Below are positions 22,801-33,314 of a stretch of DNA of 64,000 nt, one piece after another. The translations under genes were made by a program, and so were the position numbers. Origin of the DNA: Anaeramoeba flamelloides (taxonomy: Eukaryota > Metamonada > Anaeramoebidae). The stretch spans positions 3,100,001 through 3,164,000 of the forward strand of contig JANTQA010000060.1 of the NCBI GenBank assembly GCA_027625915.1. The letters run 5' to 3'. How positions within the stretch are numbered: the first letter of the stretch is position 1; each line of letters opens with the position of its first letter. The notes under the pieces were generated by a model. The model made no database searches, was not told where the DNA came from, and saw only the letters and a list, made by a program, of their open reading frames with translations.

Positions 22801-23941
22801 TGAATTAATAAGAAAAATTTTCAAAAATTTGATGCACTTAAAATAATCAATTGAAAAAAATAATAAAATACTTTTGTATTCAATAAGAATGTATGATTAA
22901 ATGTTATTGATAATTCATTTTTAAATTATTATTAACAATACAAAGTCGAATTATTAAAAAAATATAAAAAAGTCAAATCAAAAAAAATTAAAAGTTAGTT
23001 ACACTTTTTGTAATAAGTATATTTATTTATGGTTATTAATCATGAAATAAAATAGTTTAACATAATTTTTGTTTAGCAAATAATTAAAGTCATATAAAAG
23101 ATATTTCAAAGTATCAATTTTTAAAAAATTTATTATTTTTTCTCATATATTATTTTGATATTTTTAACCTGATCCTTTAAAGAAAAAAAGAGTAAATTAA
23201 ATAAATTTAAAAAAAGGAAAAAAAAAAAAAATAGATTTGACAAAGAAAAATTTCAAAAAAGATTTTAGAAAAACTAAAACAAAATAAAAATTTTACTTAT
23301 TTCAACAAATAGAAAAAAAAATCAAAAAAAATGAAAAAAAGAAGAAAAAAAAACAAAAATTTGTAGAATTTGAAAAAGGGGATATTGAAAGAAAAATTAA
23401 CGATTTTTTTTATTAAGAATACATGAAAACATCAAAATTAATCCTCAAGATATTATAAAAAGAGTAAATATTATTGACAAAATGTTTTTTACAAACAATA
23501 ACTGACTTGTATTTGAAAACTCTGATTGGAAAGGGTAAAATTCAAAATGAAAATAGGTAAAAATTTTTTTCCCTTTATTGGGTTAATGTTTCATAAAGAA
23601 GATACTTTTGAAACAATTTGGAAAGTGAGTCGAGTAATGTAATGTAATGTAATACAGTTTCTAGAAAATATTTCAATATCGTTGAGTGTTACGATCTTAA
23701 TAAATCAAAAGTTTCTGGCATTTTAGCTGAAAAGTTTTTTAATTTTCAAGCTGAGAAAATGATAATTTTAGTAAAATTGTATTCTTAAACCATAATATCA
23801 TTTACTACCTGATCATGAATCACCAATAATATAAACTACATTTATGCTACAGTCAAAAAATACTTTTAAAACCAGCTTTAATATAATAAGTACATTATTT
23901 TTGTTATCTGAGAATTTTCATTTTTATTTCAAACTTTTTGA
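19846..23941. other. Non-coding AT-rich spacer
   Basis: No supported gene. It carries the upstream region of the dehydratase gene (minus strand), the MITE at 20305-20502, and two transposon-end-like sequences: one ending GTGAAATGGAGTTTA at 21671, one ending near 22374. Sequence 21305-21480 resembles part of the 5299-5838 element. Poly-A/T tracts are frequent. A CAGTCA word flanked by TA at about 23850 resembles the end of the 18378 MITE. Confidence 0.55.
20305..20502. mobile_element. 198-bp MITE, second copy of the CAGT family
   Basis: Right end read on the minus strand is CAGTCAGTTCCACTTTTAAG after a TA; the left end reads CTGCCAGCTTCACTTTTAAG. Both continue into ACAAACTTT. It shares the ends and the GCCTTAATTT-type interior words with 18378-18628 but is about 50 bp shorter. 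Confidence 0.65.
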
Positions 23942-24650
23942 ATGAACTCTTTGTTAATAAAAACAATAACTTTCATAATTGCACTACTCCTGTGCTCTGT
24001 TTGTTTATGTACAGCGTGTACATCTGACAAGGACTGTAATGAGGATACCCCTGTCTGCAATACAGAAACTGAAAAATGTGTCCGATGTTTGGAGGCCTCA
24101 GATTGCACTTATGACTCTTATTGTTCTTCAAACAAATGCCAAAAGTATTCGGACGATGAGCTTTTTGGAGAGTTCTGTAACTCACATAATTGTAGTCAAG
24201 ATAACGATGCAGTTGTTTGCGGTAAGTGTAATGATGATGGATCAGCAATTTGGGTTGGTGTTTGTGTTAATTTTCAATGTGAAGAGTGTTCTTTACTTGA
24301 AACACCAAGTAACTCCATCGCGTAAGAATTGAAATATAATTTTTTTATTTTTTTTTAATTACATTTTTTCTATTCGCTTTTGTTTATTTAATAAATCTTT
24401 TCATTTCTTATTGTTCAATATCCAATTATCACCATATTTTAGTGAACAACATGAAGAAAATGGAATGTGTTTCCCAAGGAGTGTGTCAGGCCCCGCAGGT
24501 AAATTCAAAAGCCCACAAATAAGCAAAGATATTCCAGGGTACCTTGTACAAACATCCAAGAGTATTGGCTTTTTAATAATCGGATTCTTTTTCTGTGCAC
24601 TATTAATAATGCAATGCCTTACTGCTTATAAGATTTTCAGAGCGAAATAA
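23942..24650 (+). CDS. Cysteine-rich type I membrane protein, 2 exons
   Basis: Exons 23942-24321 and 24443-24650, joined by a 121-bp GT-AG intron (GTAAGAATT ... ATTTTAG), give about 195 residues. A signal peptide (roughly residues 1-25, IIALLLCSVCLC core) is followed by a domain of spaced cysteines (C-x5-C, C-x5-C, C-x2-C patterns: CTSDKDC, CVRCLEASDC, CSSNKC, CGKC, CEEC). This resembles small disulphide-rich extracellular modules such as DSL/EGF-like or the Dickkopf-type cysteine pattern, but I cannot assign a family. Exon 2 carries one membrane helix (GFLIIGFFFCALLIMQCL) and a short basic tail (TAYKIFRAK). So it is probably a small surface or endomembrane protein with its Cys-rich part outside. 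The frame is preserved through the splice: the Ala codon is split, giving NSIAEQHEE. Confidence 0.75.
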
Positions 24651-25875
24651 TTTGTCTCACCTTTTACTAACTATTCTAATGCTGATAAATTCAAAGAAAT
24701 GTTTCAAAATTTTTGTTTCATTTTTCATTTTGAAAATATTTTTGCCCAAGTTTTGATTAATTCGTTATAAGTTTTTAAGTATGAAGAAAACTTTGTAAAA
24801 GGAGTTGATCTTCAAAAGAAATTTTTTGAAGAACTGTTTTTTTGGAGTTGTTTTTCAAAGTTGAGTTTTACAAAATGTACCAAAATGGAAATTGAACTAA
24901 AAAAGTAAATAAATTTTTTGAAATCAACAGTATCATATTTTTTTTTTAATGTGGGGATTAAATTAGAATTTAAACTTGCTCTAAATTTATTAATTTTCGA
25001 ATCTAATTCAATCAAAACATAAAATTAAATCAAAAACAATTTATACACAATCTTTTGTTTTTTTTTTACTTTGAAAAAATCAAACTTTTTTAATTTACCA
25101 TCCAACAAATCATTTACCAACACACCTAAAATATAACCCAAAGCTTGTTGTTGTTTCCATTTGCTTTAGAAAAGAAATAATTTCATTACACATAAAAATA
25201 TTAAATTATTTTTTGATCTGAATGTTGTTGCTGTAAAAGTAGATCAAAAAAATTAAAAATATCAATTATTTTTGATAATTGACCTTTGAAGAACAAATAA
25301 GAAATAAGTAGAATAAACATATTAAATATTTACTGATTTGTGTCTCAAGTAAATCTAATCAATTGATTTATTTTCTTAAAAATCAAAATATAGTTTCAAA
25401 TTCTTTGAGTGAAATATTGAGAAAAAAACAACAAAGTTCATTTTTATCTTCAATCAAAGAAAATTCCAAGACATATTATAATCATTTCTCTTGAAATCAT
25501 TCACACTGTTTCAATAACCTTGAATAGGAATGTCTTTAACTATTATGATTATAGATCTTGGAATAAAATAAACAATCACTGATAATAATTATTATAAAGA
25601 AATTGAAAAAAAAAGCAAAAAAGCTAAATGAAAAAATGATTTCAATTTTTAATATTCCAAATAAAATTTTTTCTTCTAATATCCATTTAAATCCTTTAAG
25701 GGCCTGTTAAACACAAAAAAAAAATCTACAAATATATGTATTTGCAAATTCGATAAAAAAAAAAAAACCACACTTTGAAATTGAAAAACCAGTATAAAAA
25801 ATACAATTACTATAATAACAAACTTATTTTTAAAGCTATTTACCATAATGAATTATTGTTAATCACATAATAAAT

Positions 25876-26059
25876 TGAATAAAATTTTCATTCAGCTCAT
25901 CAAAAAAATTTTTTTAAAATCATGTAAAATTTCAATTTTTTAATTACCAAATCTGTTTAAATTATTAATTTTTTACATTTTTAGAAATAGGACTTTTGAT
26001 GATTTGTATAATTCTGGGAATGATCTGATTTTAGACAAAGCTGTCTGAAAATTTTGATC
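25876..26059. repeat. Short MITE, family with 38643, 56999 and 57410
   Basis: Imperfect terminal inverted repeats: AATAAAATTTTCATTCAGCTC at the left (written here as its first 20 bases AATAAAATTTTCATTCAGCT) and AGCTGTCTGAAAATTTTGAT at the right. About 184 bp and non-coding. The right end matches AGCTGTATGAAAATTTTGAT at 38804-38823 almost exactly. Confidence 0.6.
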
Positions 26060-26361
26060 TTTTTTTATTATATTAATTGAATTTTTTTCAAAGTTTGATC
26101 TGTTTTTCCACATTTTTGAAAAGTTCAAAATCCAATTTTATTCAGATTTGTCTTTAAAAAATTTAGAAAAAAAATCTTCAGCTATTCAAAACCTGGTTCA
26201 CACGATTTGACTTTACTCAAATGTTTAATTTGAAATTAAACTTTATTTGTAATTCTATCAATTGAAATATTCAATTTCTTTTTTATCCATAAACATCCTT
26301 GTATTTTCCTTGATATTGAAAATCTCTTATAAATCAATCGTATTTTTTTTTAAAAGTCAGT

Positions 26362-26753
26362 CTTTTCAAGGCTACCTTTAATTTTTTTCACTATCAAATT
26401 TTGATGTAGATATAGATCTTTAAATCCAAGAATATAAGAATAAAAAAAAGTCCATATTTGAAAAAAAAATTTGCTAAATGAGCCATTATTCAAGATTTAT
26501 TTTTGATTTTCAAAAAAAATTCAGAACCAAAAATATCTCTAAACATTGAAAATTCATTGAGAAATTACATAAAAAATTCTTAAAAGGTAATTTTTTTTAA
26601 TCAGATCATAAGATTAATTTTCATAAATCATTCATTTATGATTGTTTTTTTTGCAATCTGAGCTTTTTTTTATTATATATATTCTTGGATTTAAAAATTT
26701 ATATCAACATCAAAATTTGATTTTGAAAATTTTTCACAGTAGCCTTGGAAAAG
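26362..26753. mobile_element. 392-bp element with about 95-bp terminal inverted repeats
   Basis: The left arm starts CTTTTCAAGGCTACC and the right arm, on the minus strand, starts CTTTTCCAAGGCTACTGTG. The inverted match continues through TCAAATTTTGATGT and TAAATCCAAGAATAT to AATAAAAAAAAG, about 95 bp with small gaps. The central 200 bp are unique and non-coding. No clear target duplication could be fixed, so the superfamily is unknown. Confidence 0.7.
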
Positions 26754-28284
26754 CTTTGTTTCCAAAAAATATCAGAAAAATCTAAATGTAATTTAATAAG
26801 GTTGTTTATATTGGAACTTTTTGAATTTATTTGTCAGATCAACTATTTCTCAAAATTTTCATCAATTTGTATCAATTCAATCCTAAGATACTGGATAATG
26901 ATCAAACTAAAAGATAAATTATTTTTTTACAATTTTGTTGTTTAAAAAAACAAACTTTGTGTTTTTAATTGTTTTTTTCTCGAATGGACTTCCTAAAATA
27001 TGTAATAAATATTGATATTTCAAATTAATTTTATTATAATCCAGTTACAATAGGATTAATATTTGATAATAACAAAACCGATCACTCTAATTTAGAAATT
27101 GTAATCAAAAATAAAACTATTTTCAATAATTACACTTCTTAAAACTTGAAAAAGGGTAATAAAAGAATGATTTCCAATTTGACCCATTTTTCTCTCTTGA
27201 AAATAATCTTTATTTTTTTATTATTAATTTCCAATCTGAGAATGAAAATTTTTACAAATTTATTTCAAAATTCAATCAGGTTATGAAAAAGTCTACTTCA
27301 AAAATATTTAATTTTCGAAATTAAAAAAAAAATTCTAGTAATATAAGAACGTATGAAGTATGTTTGAAAAAATAATTTTAATAAAATAAAATTTTCATAT
27401 TTTTTGTTTTAGAGAAACTTCTTTTATCAATTATTGATATTCTAATTAAATAATTAAAGTGTTAACAAATTTTGAAATGAGCCATTTTAAACTTGTGTTT
27501 TGGGTTGAAAGTATCAATTAGTTTTCTCAGATATTTCAGTTTATAGAATGTTTAAGGGACTAATCTCTATTAAATTTTTTTACCTAAATTTAATAGAGTT
27601 TGTGAAAATTTTTTTCCAATTACTTAGATTTGAAAATCACAGTTTATTTTCATATTAAACTTATGTCGAGAAAAGGAATCCTTATTTAGAAATTGGTCAA
27701 AAAAAAAATAATAGAAATTAGTCCCTTAATCAAAATTAAAAATTTAAGTCAAGTTATATCCCACAAGCCTGGTTTGAAATATCTGTATTTCAAATTATTT
27801 TTGATTTGATTTTTTTTAGAGAGAAATTTAGCTTTACTTATTTCAATCAAACTTGTTCGTTAGTTATCTTCAAAAGATAAATTCGGGTTCTATTTTTTTC
27901 AGAAAAAAAAACTCTTCCATATCCAAATTTCGCACAAGCTTTTAAAAAATAATATTTTAGTACTCATAAAAATAAAAATCATTAAAAAATAATAAAAATA
28001 AAAAATTAAAATAACAAATAAGAAAATTTAAATGTATTATATCTATAGTCTTTAGTTTCTTTGATAAAGTTGGTAAAAAAAGATCAACAAAATAAAAGAA
28101 TTGTTTTGAAAGGTTTGTCCGTCAAGGATATGAGTCAAGAAAAAATAATCCAAATAATTTGGTTTTTTTTTTTTTTTTTTTTTTTCATAATTATTTTATA
28201 GATAAAGATAAGAAAAGTAATGTATTGAAAGCCAAGATCAAAATTGTTTTAAAACTTTCGATGAATAGAAATTCATAAGGTAAT

Positions 28285-29780
28285 TTAGTTTTCGTCACTG
28301 AGAACTTCGATTTCACGGTCTTCGTCAGATCCTTCTTCTTCTTCTTCTTCTTCTTCTTCTGAGAAGTATAACCAATCTTCATATTCTTTACGAGATTTGT
28401 CAACGATTTCTTTTCTTTCTTTTTTATTTTTTTCTTCAAGTTCTTTTTGTTTTTGCAATTTGGTTTTGTAGTATGGATTCAATTTGACCATTACGGACAT
28501 ATCTTCATAAGGATCGGCTCTTTGGATTTTTTTTCCGTATTTTCTGCTACGTGGTCTTCTGTTTCTGAGGACGGTTTGGACTTGGTCTGATTTGATGATT
28601 CTTTCAACATCAGTGTTAACCATGACTGGTCTTGGGAGATAAAATCCGCTCTTGAATTTGGATGGTTTTTCCCATGATCCGTAGATGTCTTCTAATAATT
28701 TGAAAGCAGATTCTGTCCAAATGATGAATCTTCCCATTTGGCTACCGGGGGCAAGTTTTAAGAGGTTTAATGTGTAGACAGAGGCAGTTTCAACACCTGG
28801 GATGTTTCTGAATGCCTTCTTGATTCCTAAGTTTCGTGCATAGACAACCATTGGTCCTTTTCTTAAGACGTGTCTTCTGTTTCTGTATTTACCTTGTCCT
28901 ACTCTTGTCTTCTTGGTTCTGATGACTTTTTCAACATCTCTATAGGCACCGATGAATTTTAAAAATTTGACGGCTTGTCTGGTTTTGGTTAATGATTGGA
29001 GTTGATCAGAAACAACTAATGGGAGTTCTGGTAATTTGTTTACTCTGTGTCCTCTTGACATAACTAATGGAGTGACAGCAGTAGCGGCAATTGCTGAACA
29101 GACGGCATATCTTTTTTGGTTGGTGTTAATTTTTCTATGCCATTTTCTCCAAACCTTTTGATTTTTGTAAAAAATAAAAAAAAAATTAAAAATTTATTTG
29201 TTATGAAGCAAGTTTTGAAGAAAAAGCAATTTTAAACAAAAAAAAAAAAAAAAAAAAAAAAAATAAATAAATCAAAAGATTATAAAAGAAAAAAGTAAGA
29301 ATAATTACCTTTTTTGGTGCGTACATTCTACCACCTCTACACATGTTACCAAAAGCGGCTTGTCCAGATCTTCCAGTACCTGAACCTTTTACTCTTGGAA
29401 TTCTTGCTACAGCTCTTCCAGTACCCCAAGACTATTATTTACGAATTAGCAAAAAGAAGAATATTTAATGAGGATTTAAAAGTAACAAAAAAAAAAAATT
29501 GAAAATGAAAAAAAAGCAAAATTAAAAATGAAAAAAAGAAAAAGGAAATTTAAAAAAAAAAAAAAAAACTATTTACAGTAGCTGAAGTTTGTTCGCCAGC
29601 AGTGGTTGAAACAGCGTGAGCTTGTCTGTTATTTTTAGCCATGTTTGTGTGAACAAATCTGACAACATCTGGTCTAATTGGTGCAGAGAAGACTGATGGG
29701 AGTGGAACTTGTTTGATGGTTTTTACTTTTCCTTTGATTGGGAAAACAGAGACAATTGGACGGAGTTGTTGGGTTGTCAT
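28285..29780 (-). CDS. RPL4: 60S ribosomal protein uL4 (RPL4), 3 exons
   Basis: Minus-strand exons 29577-29780, 29309-29431 and 28285-29154 join to 398 residues (human about 427, yeast 362). Exon 1 holds [21 protein letters not shown] and AGEQTSAT; exon 2 holds [26 protein letters not shown] and RMYAPKK, the conserved loop that lines the peptide exit tunnel; exon 3 holds [35 protein letters not shown] and [17 protein letters not shown]. The protein is a structural component of the large subunit. Introns are 154 and 145 bp with GTAATT and GTAAAT donors; both splice in frame and between codons. Exon 3 ends in a run of Glu ([14 protein letters not shown]) coded by a GAA microsatellite, an acidic tail not typical of human RPL4. 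Short introns near the 5' end of a ribosomal gene are common in eukaryotes. Confidence 0.97.
29155..29308 (-). other. RPL4 intron 2
   Basis: 154 bp, donor GTAATTATT, acceptor AAAAG before the codons for VWRKWH. It contains a long poly-A (plus strand) run at about 29239-29263. Confidence 0.9.
29432..29576 (-). other. RPL4 intron 1
   Basis: 145 bp, donor GTAAATAG, acceptor AATAATAG before the codons for SWGTGR. Interrupted by A/T runs only; no embedded small RNA gene is recognised. Confidence 0.9.
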
Positions 29781-32700
29781 TTTCTTTCAAAATAATTTTA
29801 AGACTGAAATTAAAAAAAAATGATTAATTATTTAAATATTTTGAACTTATTGAGAAACAAATGATGTTCTGTTCTCAGTATTTAAATCCTTTTTGAGTTC
29901 TTCCAAAATTCATCATTCCTCAAAAATATTTGGTTACTCTCTTTTTAAAAAAGAGATTTAGTTTTTTAAATGTTAGACGTAAAATTGAAATTGCAATAGT
30001 TGAGAGACAATTTGTAAATAACAAAAATTGATTATGAATCACACATTTAAATTCTCAAATTATTTTCAAGAGAAAAATGAAGAAGAAGGTATACAAACAC
30101 TACACACTCTCATAAAAATTGGTGTTTATAATTGAAATGGTGAAATATAGAAGTGTTTTGTGAAAAAATTAAGACAAAATTGTAAATTACAATTAGAAAA
30201 ATTAATAAAAAGGAAAAAATGAAAAAACTTTCGTTTTCAATTAAGCTTTTTATAAATAATTGATTCTTTCGCTAAAATACTTTTTATTGTGAACTTTAAA
30301 AATTGAATTGAATATAATGAGCTTGGTTGTACTCCTATTATCTATTTAAGTCGATAAGATACATTAAGAAGAGTAATTGTGAAGATATATTTGGTCAGAT
30401 TGTGGTTTTTTTTTAAAAGTAAAACAAAGATCTATGACAACAAAAGTCAACAATTGGTTGTCTGATAAATTCAGACAAACACTTGAAAGTTTTTCGTTCA
30501 ATTTTCATTATTGTACACCTTATAACCTCTACTTATAATACTATTCTTAACAAAGAAAATTTTGAAATACAAATAATTTTTTAAAGTTTGATAACACTTA
30601 AAATAATAATATATTTGATTAAAATTTAAGGACACAGTTCTCACTCTGAAAAATAATATTCTGAAAAGGAAAAAAAAAATTGTATTTTTTATGAGAGACC
30701 AAAAACGATCTCAAACTAATCAATATGGAATGTAAGATCGATCTCCAATAAATTAACAATCACAAAAGAGGTTATTTTTCAAAAAAAGACCAAAGATCGA
30801 CATTCAATTTCCACTTAGAAATGTTAAAATAAATAATTTTGAAAAGAACTGTATTAATTTTGGAAGTGTCTCTCTTTAGCATTTTTTGAGATCACGAAGA
30901 TTTTTTTTTCTTTTTTTCTATTTTAAAATGAATTATTTTTATCTCAAGAATGTTACAAAATCCCCACCTTAGTCAAATATAGAGAGTTACAAAAGAATCA
31001 TAAATTAGATTAAATTGTATTAAATTGATTGTGTACTTATAAAAAACAATTTGTATTCACTTGAAGAAGTTTAACTTGAGGTTAATTTAAAGTACCTTTA
31101 CCTTAATAAAACAAAAAATTTCTATATTTTTTTCATTCTCCTCTCTCAAAAACACCATGAACAAAAGGTTGCCTGAAATGTAAAAATGATTACTATTCAA
31201 ACCATGTCCAATAAATAGTTCAAAACTATAAATTAAAAATATTTAAAAAAATTTAATTTAAAAAAATGATCAAAAATGGCAATTTTTTGCTTTTATATCA
31301 GTATTAGGTCTTTTAAAAAAGAAAAAGGTATTTTTAATTTCATAATTTGATTTTTTTTGAAATTGAGAAAACTTGAAACTTTTTTTAGAATTTGAATTTT
31401 TTAGAAATAGGATCCTCTTAAATTAATTATTTAATTGAATTTTTTGTCAAATAGAAATCATATAATTTTTTTTATTTTGTTATTTTTACATTTGACAATA
31501 AAAAGAACGTCGATTTCACAATACCACATCTCGGTTTCAAGTTTATCCACTGACATGGAGTAAATTCACAGTAAATAACTAGATTCTTAAGTAAAATTTT
31601 TTTTTTAATTTATATTATAAATATTTCATTATTTTTTTTTAAAGCTTATTTTTTTATACTTCCTTTGTAGAGAACAAAATTTACTTTCTTCTTCAAATAA
31701 AATATTATTTTTTAGTAATAAACATCATTTCACGTCAAAACAGCCCTACCAAAAAAGAAAAATTCACTTTATTTTTTAGAATCAACCAAACTTGTATTGC
31801 TTAGAAATTAGATAATTAATATACTTTGTTAGTGAGTCAATATCCATCAAAAAAAAGTCTGAAAAAGCCTTAAATTTCAAAAAAAAAAAAATGTAAAAAT
31901 TTTTTTGGTCACCTTTTCATTGGAACGTCTCGTGCAAAATCTTCTCAATTTCTTTAGAAAATGAAAATTGTTGACAATAAACTTTTTTAATTTTAAATGT
32001 GTATATTTTAAAAAAAAATACAAAACCTCACTTTTCGTAAAGTTAATTTGGAGTTTCAAACATTAAATTTTACAAAAAAAAAAAAAAAGTAAAAAAAAAA
32101 ATACAAAAAGCAAAAATTTAAAAACATAAAAAAAAATATTGATAAAATAAGAAATAATGATTTTGATCTAAAAATTAAAAAATTTATTTTGAGAAGAATA
32201 ATGGATTAAAGTCATAGAATATGTTCTATTTCTTCAATAAAACTGGGCCCCTTTGACGAAAACAAAGTTTACCACCAATTAGAATTTTTAAGGTAAAATT
32301 TGTATCTTTATTTTTTTTTTTTTGAGAAAAATAAACCAGAAATAGAGAAATAGCCAAAAAAGTAAATGCTTTTTTTTTTAAAATATCAATCAAAAATTGT
32401 GCAGATCCAATAACCTAAATCAAGTTTACCTAATTTTGTATTTCAATTATTACTTTTTTCTATTTATTTTTAACATGAATAAATAAATAAAAATAATAAG
32501 TTACAAAAATATAGTTATATTCTCTTTTTCCAACATCCTCAAAGAAATAAGTTACAAAATCTTTGAAAATTTTATAAAAACAAAGACTTTCATTAAAAGT
32601 AATTTTTGAACTTAAATTTCATTTGAAAGGGGATAAAAAGAAAAGTAAACCAATAAATGAAAGAAAGTAAAATTGTTCAAGTGTTACCAATTTTGATAAT

Positions 32701-33314
32701 GATTTTTTATCTCTTTACCTCCCCTAAAAACCGAAGAAAAAAAATTCGAAAAAAGTGAATTATGAAAAAGTAAAAAGAGTAAAAAATAAAAATTCTTTCT
32801 TTTGGTTGGCAAATCATACTTTATTTTGCCGTCAAGAGTACTTGTAAATTTTTAGTTGTGAAATTTAAATAAAAGTTTCTTTTGTTTATTATAAAATAAC
32901 CCATTGCAGAAATACTATTATTCAAAATAAATATACCAATTAAAATTAATGAAAAAATCATTTAATTATAAAAGGTTTTACCCTAAAAAAAAAATTAAAT
33001 TTATTTTTATTAGGATTATTCATTAAGAATTCAAAAAGTATTGATTAAAAAAATTTGATATCTTTGATTTTTTATTTTTTTTAAAATTAGTGAAAAGAAA
33101 TTTGTAAATTATCAAAATATCAAAAGGCGGATTTCCCAATTAATAGATAATAATTAAAAATGAAATGTGTATTTAAATTTTATATATGATTTAATTGCCA
33201 AAATAAGCAAAGAAAATTTTATTCATGAATAAAAAAAAAAATAACCACTTTCAATAAATAATTTCAATGATTAATATAAATATTAATAGCCATAAGCTAT
33301 ATTATGATTTAACT
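29781..33314. other. Non-coding AT-rich spacer
   Basis: Upstream region of RPL4 and downstream region of the LRMDA-like gene. No coding sequence or RNA gene supported. At 32203-32271 is the inverted end of an element of the 5299-5838 family (GGGCCCC near 32245-32251, then AAGTTTA). The rest is homopolymer-rich. Confidence 0.55.
32203..32271 (-). repeat. End fragment of the 5299-5838 TIR family
   Basis: Bases 32203-32246 are the inverted copy of 5323-5366, about 41 of 44 positions identical by eye, followed by GGGCCCCTTTGACG and AAAGTTTA, the transposon end. The other end was not found. Confidence 0.6.

Larger units (their letters stand above)
24651..28284. other. Non-coding AT-rich spacer
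   Basis: No supported gene. It includes a MITE copy at about 25876-26059, an inverted-repeat element at 26362-26753, and a TTTA-rich stretch before the RPL4 stop that is probably its 3' UTR (a long T run at 28163-28185). Confidence 0.55.
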
